Below, in pieces: positions 1-5,495 of a stretch of DNA of 10,223 bases. Origin of the DNA: Geobacter sp. UBA5608 (lineage in GTDB: Bacteria > Desulfobacterota > Desulfuromonadia > Geobacterales > Pseudopelobacteraceae); assembly GCA_002424705.1 (NCBI GenBank), contig DIKW01000037.1:13931-24153 (forward strand). Direction: 5' to 3'. A model generated the notes under the pieces. That model did not search any database, was not told the origin of the DNA, and saw nothing but the letters and a program-made list of their open reading frames with translations. Each line of letters begins with the position of its first letter. Position 1 is the stretch's first letter. Made by a program: the position numbers and the translations under genes.

Positions 1-47
1 CGGTTCATTGGGTTATAGACTTTAGTCAGGGTAAGTTGTCCGCTCAT
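1..47 (-). CDS. 5' end of an unidentified phage gene (partial)
   Basis: An ATG at 45-47 on the minus strand has a perfect AGGAGG Shine-Dalgarno seven bases upstream (complement of 51-56). It opens a frame that runs off the left edge, with visible residues MSGQLTLTKVYNPMN. The gene follows the major capsid gene in the same direction, so a head-completion or other structural protein is likely from context. Fifteen residues are too few to assign a family. The start is well supported by the ribosome binding site; the product is unknown. Confidence 0.6.
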   Translation of the reverse strand, partial: MSGQLTLTKVYNPMN

Positions 48-74
48 AGAGCCTCCTGTCTGCTGCGTGAATGG

Positions 75-105
75 AAAAGCCGCCGCCGTTGTCCGGCAGC
101 GGCTC
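75..105 (-). terminator. intrinsic terminator after the capsid gene
   Basis: Read on the minus strand, a ten-base-pair stem (94-103 pairing with 79-88, including one G-U pair) closes a five-base loop and is followed by four U residues (75-78). It lies in the 195-base gap between the capsid stop and the next start at 47. I see no convincing gene in the rest of that gap. The U-tract is short, so termination may be partial. It suggests that the capsid gene is expressed at a different level from the gene that follows. Confidence 0.65.
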
Positions 106-242
106 TTGGTGCCTCGCAGTCTGGTCGGGAGCCAGGTCCGAGGTTTTGCCAGGCTTAACGTGTTTTTCCGGCCAGCCTGGGGAACGCCAGCGGGACCAAG
201 ACGGAATGAAACGCCTTGCGGTGACCGCCAACCGCTTACGGC

Positions 243-1361
243 TTACGCGCTGATCTTCAGCAGTTTCACAGCCTGGGAGTTCACCAGCATCCCGCCGATG
301 CGTTTCGTGCTGTAGAAATTGACATAGGGCTTGTTCGTGAACGGGTCACGAAGGGTGCGGACCCCGATCCGATCGACGATGGTGTACGCCTTCTTGAAGT
401 TTCCGAAAGCAATCGGGAGCGACCCGGCGCCGATGTCGGGCATGTTCTCGTCTTCCTCGATGGGGTATCCCAGCAGGGTTGAGGGCTGACCGTCAGCGAG
501 GCCGCGTTGCCAGATGGGGAGGCCGTTCACGGCATCCTTGAACTTGCTGACGACTGCCAAGGTGTTGCTGTTCATCAGCCACACGGAACCTTGACGATAC
601 GGCTTTCTGACCGAATACAGCAGGTTCACCAGACAGTCAGCCGGGGAAGCGGTGGCAGTGGGGGTGATGAAGCCGGCAGCGTCCGCGGTCTTCACATGCT
701 GCAGCGTACCGAATGCACGGGCGGCGTCGTTATCGGTGCTGGTGGCGTAGGTCAGCAGGCCCTTCGGCTTTTTGTTGCCGTCGCCGATCAAGAACGCCTC
801 GCCTTCCTGTGCGCTGAACTCTTCGGCGATGTTTTCGGTCAGGAAGGCCGCCACGTCAAAGCCGAGGTCGTCAAGGCTCTGCTGGGTGGCTGCAGGATTG
901 GCGTAGATTTCGCCCATGTAGGGGGTCAGCTTCGCCAGGTTGGGGGTATTGGTGCCGGGACGGGCATCGGTTTCGCCCACCCAGCCGGAAGTGGTACCGC
1001 CCAGGTTGACGAGCTTGTGGTAATCGGGTGTGCTGATCGGAACCACCTTGCAGATGCGGCGCATCGGGGACTGATTCAGCAGCAGCTTGTCGATCTCGTC
1101 GTCGATCTCTTGCGGCAAGGCATAGCCGCCGTCAGGGTCGCTGCCCACACTCATTGAAGCCTGAATGTCGCCCCGACGGGCGAAGGACATGAACGCCTTG
1201 AAGTGTTCGCTCTGCTCTCGATTCCCGGGGCCCATGAGCCCAGCGGTCTGGCCCTTTCCTATGGCCTGTTCCAGGTTGGCAATGTCGGAAACCAATTTGT
1301 CGTATCGCCCCTCGTGGGCGGCCTTGAACTGCTCAAACAGAGCTTTTAACTCTTCGAACAT
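243..1361 (-). CDS. HK97-family phage major capsid protein
   Basis: This 372-residue protein is the shell subunit of an HK97-fold capsid. Residues 1-40 are predicted coiled coil, rich in Glu/Lys, as in the scaffolding delta domain that is cut off during maturation. The conserved body starts near SVGSDPDGGYALP (71-83). The family pattern follows: GWVGETDARPGT (126-137), GEIYANPAATQQSLDD (150-165), then EGEAFLIGDGNKKPKGLLTY (186-205). The C-terminal part ending in the STKRIGGMLVNSQAVKLLKI stretch is also typical. The delta region is about 70 residues, shorter than the roughly 100 of HK97 itself. The start is set by AAGGA seven bases upstream. No protease, portal or terminase gene lies upstream as in the usual head cluster: the preceding gene is an unrecognised 150-residue protein beyond a structured leader. 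A terminator follows downstream. Confidence 0.93.
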   Translation of the reverse strand: MFEELKALFEQFKAAHEGRYDKLVSDIANLEQAIGKGQTAGLMGPGNREQSEHFKAFMSFARRGDIQASMSVGSDPDGGYALPQEIDDEIDKLLLNQSPMRRICKVVPISTPDYHKLVNLGGTTSGWVGETDARPGTNTPNLAKLTPYMGEIYANPAATQQSLDDLGFDVAAFLTENIAEEFSAQEGEAFLIGDGNKKPKGLLTYATSTDNDAARAFGTLQHVKTADAAGFITPTATASPADCLVNLLYSVRKPYRQGSVWLMNSNTLAVVSKFKDAVNGLPIWQRGLADGQPSTLLGYPIEEDENMPDIGAGSLPIAFGNFKKAYTIVDRIGVRTLRDPFTNKPYVNFYSTKRIGGMLVNSQAVKLLKISA

Positions 1362-1377
1362 GGTAAATCCTTTCTTT

Positions 1378-1484
1378 GCGCCTCCCGGCGCTGATTGTTT
1401 TGGGTGTCGCGGTGTATCTCAAGCCCCTGTCAGCAACCGGCATCCCGCCGGGTGTCAGGTTCCGTCGCCCTGCATCCCGCAGGG
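1378..1484 (-). repeat. paired GGGAT-loop hairpins in the capsid gene leader
   Basis: Between the stop of the 150-residue gene and the capsid start, the minus-strand RNA can form two hairpins with the same GGGAT loop. One has stem CCCTGC/GCAGGG (1484-1468); the other has stem CCGGC/GCCGG (1451-1437). The stem bases differ between the two copies but stay complementary, and each is preceded by CCTGAC about 31 bases apart. A third hairpin, GCGCC-GGGA-GGCGC (1391-1378), sits just before the capsid ribosome binding site. The pattern could be an RNA control element or a REP-like DNA repeat; its function is unknown. Confidence 0.55.
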
Positions 1485-1485
1485 G

Positions 1486-1938
1486 TCAGGATTGGTCTTT
1501 CAGTTTCATTGCCATGAGCGACAACAGGCCGCCGGAAATGATGGTCTCCGTTCGGAAGCCGCCGCAGCTGAAGGCTGATCCGAATTCAGCCGGATCTTCA
1601 CTGGTCATCGGGTGGATAACAACGTGCGGCTGCTGGTGCAACACGTGGACGGCAGCCGGCGGGTTATGAGCGTCGGACAGGTGACCGACCATGACCGCCC
1701 GTAAGGACACGTTGTCGCAGTGCAGAGCGCCGCGCTCAAGGGCGAACTGTGCCGCATCCTCAGGGATGGGACTGCAGCAGCCCAGCAGCAGGGCGACGGC
1801 CTGTTCAGCGTTCAGCGGTTGACGATCATCAGTCGGGACCAGCCCGGCGGCTGCCAAGGCATCGGCTGCGATGGTCATTTTGACCGGGTTTCCGCCTTGG
1901 CCGGCAAGGTGTTTGATTGCTGTCGAAGTAGAAATCAT
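1486..1938 (-). CDS. 150-residue protein of unknown function
   Basis: The ATG at 1938 is preceded by AGGAGG with normal spacing. The open frame extends further upstream, but without a ribosome binding site and overlapping the preceding HTH gene, so 1938 is chosen. I do not recognise the family. Residues 40-75 look helical and Ala/Leu rich. Residues 86-112 hold several histidines (HLSDAH, HVLHQQPHVVIHP). The C-terminal third is Gly/Ser rich (SCGGFRTETIISGGLL) and ends MKLKDQS. There is no signal peptide or convincing membrane segment. The gene lies between a palindrome-rich spacer and the capsid leader, the slot where a head protease or scaffold often sits, but I see no protease motif. It could be a regulator, an accessory protein or a head-related protein. 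Confidence 0.7.
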   Translation of the reverse strand: MISTSTAIKHLAGQGGNPVKMTIAADALAAAGLVPTDDRQPLNAEQAVALLLGCCSPIPEDAAQFALERGALHCDNVSLRAVMVGHLSDAHNPPAAVHVLHQQPHVVIHPMTSEDPAEFGSAFSCGGFRTETIISGGLLSLMAMKLKDQS

Positions 1939-1960
1939 GGGACTTCCTCCTGGTTTGATG

Positions 1961-2008
1961 GTGCTACCGTAGCACGGCATTTTCCGAACCCGGTTCACAG
2001 TGTGCACA
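1961..2008. promoter_or_regulatory. cluster of three perfect palindromes (operator-like)
   Basis: The 76-base spacer before the 150-residue gene contains GTGCTAC-C-GTAGCAC (1961-1975), GAACC-C-GGTTC (1986-1996) and TGTGCACA (2001-2008). The first two are perfect inverted repeats with a one-base centre, and the third is a perfect eight-base palindrome. They directly follow the AlpA-like HTH gene, so they are plausible binding sites for that protein or another element regulator controlling the capsid-side genes. I could not identify clear -35 and -10 boxes. None of the palindromes is followed by a U-tract, so a terminator is unlikely. Confidence 0.5.
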
Positions 2009-2014
2009 GTTTTT

Positions 2015-2197
2015 TCAGATGTTGGACCAATCACGGCTTTGCAGGTATTCAAGCACCGAAGCCTTGTAAAACCTGATTCCTTGTCGGTCTCCCAGCTTCA
2101 GGTGTTCAAGCTTCCCCTCCCGGGCCAGCCGGTAAACGAATGACCGGCTACAGCCGATCAGCTTTGTCACCGGGCCTATGGTCAGCGTCTCGCGCAT
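2015..2197 (-). CDS. AlpA/excisionase-like HTH regulator (second copy)
   Basis: This 60-residue protein consists almost entirely of a MerR/HTH_17-type DNA-binding domain. The pattern TIGPVTKLIGCSRSFVYRLA (6-25) gives the helix-turn-helix, followed by REGKLEHLKLGDRQGIRF (26-43) for the wing and VLEYLQSRDW at the end. Small proteins of this type act as AlpA activators, excisionases or phage regulators. The start at 2197 has GAGGG eight bases upstream and overlaps the preceding gene by 16 bases. It is the last gene of the tightly packed early operon, and the palindrome cluster begins just downstream. That makes it a candidate switch from the early to the capsid-side genes, which is inference. 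It is distinct in sequence from the HTH protein at 5137-5373. Confidence 0.85.
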   Translation of the reverse strand: MRETLTIGPVTKLIGCSRSFVYRLAREGKLEHLKLGDRQGIRFYKASVLEYLQSRDWSNI

Positions 2198-2409
2198 CGT
2201 CTCGCCCTCTTGTCGAGCGTGACGCCCCCTAGCTCAAGGCCCAGGCGGCGTTCCTCGCTTTTGATGAATTCAAGCAGCTCCGGTCGTCGTGCTCCGCGAT
2301 GCAGCGCCTCGTACACCAGCGCCAGAAGGGCGCGGGGGCTTCTGATCCGGTCCGAGTCGTAGGTAATAGTCCCGCCGTGTTTCAGCGGCAGGATGATGGT
2401 TTCAGTCAT
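2182..2409 (-). CDS. 75-residue protein of unknown function
   Basis: The ATG overlaps the stop of the upstream zinc-ribbon gene in an ATGA arrangement and has GGGGGAG before it. An upstream extension of the frame lacks such a signal and is rejected. The N-terminal part (TETIILPLKHGGTITYDSDR) looks like beta strands. Residues 26-56 are helical and basic/acidic (ALLALVYEALHRGARRPELL, then EFIKSEERR). The tail is Arg/Cys rich. I do not recognise a family. Close packing with the neighbours supports expression as part of the early operon. Confidence 0.72.
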   Translation of the reverse strand: MTETIILPLKHGGTITYDSDRIRSPRALLALVYEALHRGARRPELLEFIKSEERRLGLELGGVTLDKRARRCARR

Positions 2410-2600
2410 TTGCTCCCCCAAGTGTTCGGCTTCAATGGCGCCAGCTCTGCTGGCAGTAGGATGCAGCGGCCTCCGGTCGGCTCCCAGGTGATGCAGCCGC
2501 ACTCGATGCAGGCGGCGCCGTCGGCCTTGTCGAAGTTGTGCCTGTAGCTTTTGCGGATCATTCTGCCCTTGCAGCGTGGGCACTTCTCAGGTCGGTTCAA
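2406..2600 (-). CDS. 64-residue zinc-ribbon protein with TTG start
   Basis: The chosen start is TTG at 2600-2598. It overlaps the TGA of the upstream gene as TTGA and lies seven bases after a perfect AGGAGG. A longer frame starting at 2753 would overlap the upstream gene almost completely and has no such site. The protein has CPRC (7-10) and CIECGC (31-36), a two-knuckle zinc ribbon, with a basic stretch between (RMIRKSYRHNF). The C-terminal half ends LAPLKPNTWGSK. Short zinc-ribbon proteins of this kind are common in phage early regions and may bind nucleic acid. No specific role can be assigned. Its own stop overlaps the next ATG. Confidence 0.72.
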   Translation of the reverse strand: MNRPEKCPRCKGRMIRKSYRHNFDKADGAACIECGCITWEPTGGRCILLPAELAPLKPNTWGSK

Positions 2601-2812
2601 AACAAGACCTCCTGTGTCTGGCTGTGCCGATTCTCCCAAACGTTTAGCATGGCCTTGAAGGTGGCAGCCGCTCTGCTCAGGTCGTTGGCAACTATCGACC
2701 GGCAGTGTTCGCGCCACAAGTCCGAGCGTTGCTGTTGGATGAACTGCCAGCATCCTTTGCCCGGGTCTAGCTGCCCAAAGGTGCCGATCATTTTTCTAGC
2801 TGATCCGATCAT
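2597..2812 (-). CDS. 71-residue protein of unknown function
   Basis: The ATG overlaps the TGA of the replication ATPase gene as ATGA (2812-2809), which argues for translational coupling. A second in-frame ATG lies at residue 8. The protein is helical and rich in Trp, Gln and Arg (CWQFIQQQRSDLWREHC at 21-37, then NDLSRAAATFKAMLNVWE). No cysteine knuckle or HTH is evident. I do not recognise the family. Its place directly after the ATPase suggests a replication accessory protein, for example a loader or partner, but that rests on context only. Confidence 0.7.
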   Translation of the reverse strand: MIGSARKMIGTFGQLDPGKGCWQFIQQQRSDLWREHCRSIVANDLSRAAATFKAMLNVWENRHSQTQEVLF

Positions 2813-4095
2813 GGCGACACCTCCCGTTCAATAAACTCGTCAAGGACTGCCAGGTGGTCAGATTGGGGTAAGTCTCGGGGACGGGATACGGCGACAGGGG
2901 GACACCACCCCGTAGGGGTGTCCCCCAATGTCGCCCTGTCGCCCTCATACGGAGACATTGTACAATGTCCCCCGTTTGTCGCCTGTCCCACTGTGACCAC
3001 GTTACCGTCTAAGCCTGCGAAACCTTTAGCCGAAATACCTTCCCATGACCTTGAAAAAGCCTTTTTAAGCGTGCCGTGTTTTGCATCGGGGTCTGACTCC
3101 CGGCGCTTGGTGTAAAAATGCTGTCTCAAGTCGCCGATTAGAACGCCCTGATTGTCTCTGATCAGCCCCAAAAGCAATTTTTCATTCGGGGTCAGGTCAG
3201 CCATTACATGCCGCTGCGAACGTTCGCCGTAGTCAACAACACAACTGGTGATAGGATTCCCGTCTTCGTCGCTGCCTACTGCAGCAGGTCGCAGCTTGAA
3301 GGCTATCGGTTCGGGTGGATCTCCGTCTTTGAGTTTCGTGACTGACAGCAGGCCTTTGTCGCAGTGAAGCTCAAAATCCATAGCGGCCTTGAGTGCGGAA
3401 CTCCCTCTGCTGCGGTGTTTGGCATCATCAGCATTCCCGGTGTGATGGACGATCAATAAGACGCTGCCAGGGAACTGTGACCGGATGGTCTCGCACGTGA
3501 GCAGGAACGCCCCCATGTCGCGGGTGGAGTTTTCATCACCTGTCATGTGCCGAGCGAGGGTGTCTACCACAAAGACAGACACCGGCGCCCCGATCTCCTC
3601 AATGTCCCTGCCGGCCTGAACGATCTGCTTCACTGCCGGTTCATCGAATGGGACTGTGTGCTGACTGAGATGAAAAGACCTTAGGTCGGGTTTGCCATGC
3701 TCGAACCACCACGCCCGAACACGGCGCTTCATGCCGGTGTGTCCCTCTCCAGCGAGGTAAAGCACCTGGCCCCGTTTTGTTTCTCTGCCGTTCCACGGCT
3801 GGCCTGTTGCTACTGACAGCACCAAGTCCAACGCCAGAAAGCTTTTGCCGCCGCCAGACGGTCCAAAGAGCTGGCCAGTCGAATCTGCTTCAATCAGGCC
3901 ACGGACTACCCACAGAATTTTTGACTCCTCGGAAGATAAAAGCTCGTTGCCGCTCAGGAAGAGACGGCGCTCTTTTTTGAACTCTCGGAGGCAGCAATCG
4001 AAACAGTAAATCTGGTCACCGTGGGGGATAAGCACTTCTCCAGCGAGCCCACATGAACTACAGGAGGCAGGCTCTACAACGGCTGTTGCGGCCAT
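2809..4095 (-). CDS. phage replication ATPase, zinc ribbon plus RepA/AAA_25 RecA-fold
   Basis: This 428-residue protein probably drives replication of the element as a hexameric RecA-fold helicase of the RepA/AAA_25 type. Residues 12-35 form a zinc ribbon (CSSC at 12-15, CFDC at 31-34). Walker A is GPSGGGKS (78-85) and Walker B is VFVVD (174-178). The family's HHTG motif is at 217-220 and RGSSALKAAMD at 230-240. The region after about 310 (LTPNEKLLLGLIRDNQG) resembles a winged helix, and the last 70 residues are low in recognisable structure. The DNA encoding that tail holds a repeat and palindrome cluster that looks like an origin. The start at 4095 lies three bases after the stop of the DUF5659-like gene, with a G-rich binding site. 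The N-terminal zinc ribbon is like those of primases; I see no primase catalytic domain. Confidence 0.88.
   Translation of the reverse strand: MAATAVVEPASCSSCGLAGEVLIPHGDQIYCFDCCLREFKKERRLFLSGNELLSSEESKILWVVRGLIEADSTGQLFGPSGGGKSFLALDLVLSVATGQPWNGRETKRGQVLYLAGEGHTGMKRRVRAWWFEHGKPDLRSFHLSQHTVPFDEPAVKQIVQAGRDIEEIGAPVSVFVVDTLARHMTGDENSTRDMGAFLLTCETIRSQFPGSVLLIVHHTGNADDAKHRSRGSSALKAAMDFELHCDKGLLSVTKLKDGDPPEPIAFKLRPAAVGSDEDGNPITSCVVDYGERSQRHVMADLTPNEKLLLGLIRDNQGVLIGDLRQHFYTKRRESDPDAKHGTLKKAFSRSWEGISAKGFAGLDGNVVTVGQATNGGHCTMSPYEGDRATLGDTPTGWCPPVAVSRPRDLPQSDHLAVLDEFIEREVSP
2890..2989. repeat. iteron and palindrome cluster, candidate replication origin
   Basis: Inside the 3' part of the replication ATPase gene, TGTC(G/C)CC occurs five times on the plus strand (2919, 2929, 2937, 2966, 2977) and twice inverted (2890, 2898). 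A long inverted repeat pairs 2890-2906 with 2917-2935: 17 base pairs with a two-base AA bulge and a ten-base loop. Next to it, 2954-2969 is a perfect 16-base palindrome (GACATTGTACAATGTC). Phage origins are often embedded in the initiator gene, as in lambda O. The density of repeats far exceeds chance for a seven-base motif. The origin call is inference; RNA structure is an alternative. Confidence 0.55.
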
Positions 4096-4098
4096 GAC

Positions 4099-4332
4099 TC
4101 ACCCCCTGTTCCGATGCTGCCGGATCTGGTCAGCAATGTGCTTGCAGGCTGCTACAAAGCTTTGGACTGGGACGCCTCTATTTGAGTGATAGTCTGACAC
4201 CGATCGTTCCAGGTCATCAGAGTCGTCAAACGTGGCGTCCACAAAGTCGGGGTAACCAGCGCGGGGAACAAATTTGCAGGTAAAGCCCTGGCAAAGCAGG
4301 TAGGCGGTAAGGTTTCGGTCAGGTGTTTTCAT
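4099..4332 (-). CDS. DUF5659-like small protein
   Basis: The ATG at 4332 has AAGGAG nine bases upstream; a longer frame to 4371 lacks a ribosome binding site. The 77-residue product shows the pattern of DUF5659 proteins. It has an N-terminal YLLCQGF helix turn (11-17), a central strand with FVDATFDD (30-37), then SDYHSNRGVPVQSFVAA (46-62) and a final helix CKHIADQIRQHR. Members occur in phages and mobile elements, often next to replication genes; no function is known to me. Here the gene ends three bases before the replication ATPase start. A possible attenuator hairpin sits upstream. Confidence 0.75.
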   Translation of the reverse strand: MKTPDRNLTAYLLCQGFTCKFVPRAGYPDFVDATFDDSDDLERSVSDYHSNRGVPVQSFVAACKHIADQIRQHRNRG

Positions 4333-4370
4333 GGTCAAGGTCTCCTTCGGGCGTCTCTCGACGCGCGGCA

Positions 4371-4391
4371 AATAACCCCGGCGGACCGGGG
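4371..4391 (-). terminator. possible attenuator/terminator hairpin inside the early operon
   Basis: On the minus strand a six-base-pair GC stem CCCCGG/CCGGGG (4391-4386 with 4381-4376) with a four-base loop is followed by TTATT. It lies in the 87-base gap between the 52-residue gene and the DUF5659-like gene. The U-tract is interrupted, so this may only reduce transcription toward the replication genes. Confidence 0.4.
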
Positions 4392-4419
4392 CGGTTAGGG
4401 TGTGAAGACGGGACTCGAA

Positions 4420-4578
4420 CTAGCGCCTGGTGATTATGGCCAACGCTGCCGGGTCAATGTCGTGACTGCCGTCATCCCGGACAGAGCCCAGGATCGGCAC
4501 CACCAGGCCAGAAGGTAGAGTTTCGGTCTCCTTTACGGCTTGGGGGCATTCGGTGCGGAGCTGGTCTAGTAGTGTCAT
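4420..4578 (-). CDS. 52-residue protein of unknown function
   Basis: The ATG at 4578-4576 follows a strong CGGAGGG with five bases before the start codon. The frame runs 52 codons to a TAG at 4420-4422. The product begins MTLLDQLRTECPQAVKE, has the hydrophobic stretch LPSGLVVPILGSV, and ends DPAALAIITRR. I do not recognise it. It begins 12 bases after the stop of the 92-residue gene, and all nearby genes share its direction, which supports it as a real operon member. The stop codon lies within a tRNA-like GTTCGAGTCCCG sequence. Confidence 0.65.
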   Translation of the reverse strand: MTLLDQLRTECPQAVKETETLPSGLVVPILGSVRDDGSHDIDPAALAIITRR

Positions 4579-4590
4579 TTGGCCCTCCGG

Positions 4591-4869
4591 TTAGTGAATG
4601 TGTGCTGCTTTATAGCCCCAGCAACCGGCCTTGAGAGTATGAGAAACTTCCATCAAGGCATCCATGGCCCCGGTAACTGCCCAGCGGTTCGGCGGAAGTT
4701 GGTCACCCGGCACTTGACCATCATTTTCTTCGATAAGCTGGATGTACGCGCCTTGCTGCTCAAATACTGCTTGGGCCATTGCCAGTTTCATCAGCAGGTG
4801 CTCAACACAAATAATGTCCTTCTCTGGGTCGGGTCCGATCTGAAAATGTGTGATCCGTTCTTCGCTCAT
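4591..4869 (-). CDS. 92-residue protein of unknown function
   Basis: The start at 4869 is supported by AGGAG six bases upstream; a ten-codon extension to 4899 would put that site inside the gene. The protein begins MSEERITHFQIGPDPEKD. It then has a helical part (VEHLLMKLAMAQAVFEQQG, 22-40), an acidic loop (EENDGQVPGD) and a second helical part (AMDALMEVSHTLKAG). It ends in a His-rich tail (KAAHIH). No catalytic or DNA-binding motif is visible. It is an early-operon gene of an integrated element; the function is unknown. Confidence 0.72.
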   Translation of the reverse strand: MSEERITHFQIGPDPEKDIICVEHLLMKLAMAQAVFEQQGAYIQLIEENDGQVPGDQLPPNRWAVTGAMDALMEVSHTLKAGCWGYKAAHIH

Positions 4870-4913
4870 TGTTGTCTCCTCTCTGGTCTGTGACGGCATC
4901 AGGCCGCCGCTGT

Positions 4914-5135
4914 TTAACGATCATTCCGCTTTTTTCGTCTGTTCTCTTCGATCATCTTCTGGTGGTTGCGGCGTTTCAGTTCGTCAAGGTCCAGCGAGGC
5001 GGCATATTTAGCGTCAAGTTTGATGCTCTCGGCACGTTGCAGCCGGTCGCATACCGCGTCTGCTATGGCGTTGATGTCGATCTTTGACACTACCGCCAGG
5101 GCTACGGCTTCAATGTCTTCAGGGCTCAGCTTCAT
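4914..5135 (-). CDS. 73-residue helical charged protein of unknown function
   Basis: The ATG at 5135 comes one base after the stop of the excisionase-like gene, so translation is probably coupled; the frame can extend further but would overlap that gene. The N-terminal half (MKLSPEDIEAVALAVVSKID, then INAIADAVCDRLQRA) looks like two amphipathic helices. The C-terminal half is strongly charged and likely coiled coil, ending in a basic tail (NRRKKRNDR). Such a protein could bind nucleic acid or a protein partner. I do not recognise the family. It is common for excisionase-like genes to be followed by short helical proteins of this sort, but no role is established. Confidence 0.72.
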   Translation of the reverse strand: MKLSPEDIEAVALAVVSKIDINAIADAVCDRLQRAESIKLDAKYAASLDLDELKRRNHQKMIEENRRKKRNDR

Positions 5136-5136
5136 G

Positions 5137-5373
5137 TCAGGCCGCCTGAACGTTTGCCTTGATAAAGGCTTCCACGTCTGCAAGCCTGAAGCGCCGGGCC
5201 TTACCGATCTTGACGCTGGGGAGTTGCCCCAGGCTTGCCAGTTGGTAAACCGTGCATTCTCCAAGCTGCAGGAAGGTTGCAGCCTCACGAACGGTCATCA
5301 GTCCTGCATATCCGATCTGTTCAGGGGTACGTGCAGGGCGGGAGTGAATCCTTCTGTGCTTTTGTGTTTCCAT
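5137..5373 (-). CDS. excisionase/AlpA-like HTH protein, first early gene
   Basis: This 78-residue protein has a basic N-terminal arm (1-20) followed by an HTH_17/MerR-like domain. LMTVREAATFLQLGECTVYQ (25-44) is the helix-turn-helix, and LPSVKIGKARRFRLADVEAF (51-70) gives the wing and final helix. The family includes excisionases and AlpA-type activators, which direct integrase or turn on early genes. The start has AGGAGG with good spacing (complement of 5378-5383). It is the first gene of the leftward operon, divergent from the repressor across an operator region, which suits a regulator released on induction. Which of the two HTH proteins acts as excisionase cannot be told, and no integrase is visible. 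Confidence 0.85.
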   Translation of the reverse strand: METQKHRRIHSRPARTPEQIGYAGLMTVREAATFLQLGECTVYQLASLGQLPSVKIGKARRFRLADVEAFIKANVQAA

Positions 5374-5495
5374 ATAGCCTCCTGTGGTGTGGTCGATTTC
5401 TACTGTAGTAATGAATGCTATTTATTACTGTAAAAAGCATCTTGTCAATAAGTTTTTTATACTGTAGTAAATAGATAAGTATGGAGGGCGCAAAA
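5374..5495. promoter_or_regulatory. divergent promoter and operator region of the repressor switch
   Basis: The AT-rich spacer between the repressor and the early operon contains TACT-GT-AGTA at 5401-5410 and again at 5460-5469, with a degenerate copy TACTGTAAAA at 5426-5435. Leftward, a consensus TTGACA lies at 5448-5443 with a plausible TAAATA about 18 bases on. Rightward, TTGTCA (5442-5447) and TATACT (5458-5463) are candidate promoter elements, though not ideally spaced from each other. The repeated palindromes placed around these boxes fit a Cro/C1-type genetic switch. That the 5496-5942 protein binds them is inference. Confidence 0.65.

Noticed and set aside
22..231. Minus-strand frame in the gap after the capsid gene
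   Set aside because: It needs a TTG start without a ribosome binding site, runs through the terminator hairpin and overlaps the well-supported start at 47 in another frame.
507..1157. Long plus-strand frame opposite the capsid gene
   Set aside because: It is antisense to an unmistakable capsid gene, and its composition reflects the GC-rich codon pattern of that gene.
2890..2989. CRISPR array
   Set aside because: The repeats are seven bases long, in both orientations, with irregular spacing and inside a coding region.
4399..4430. A tRNA gene
   Set aside because: Only a T-arm-like stretch is present; its stem is imperfect and no anticodon or D-arm can be drawn upstream.
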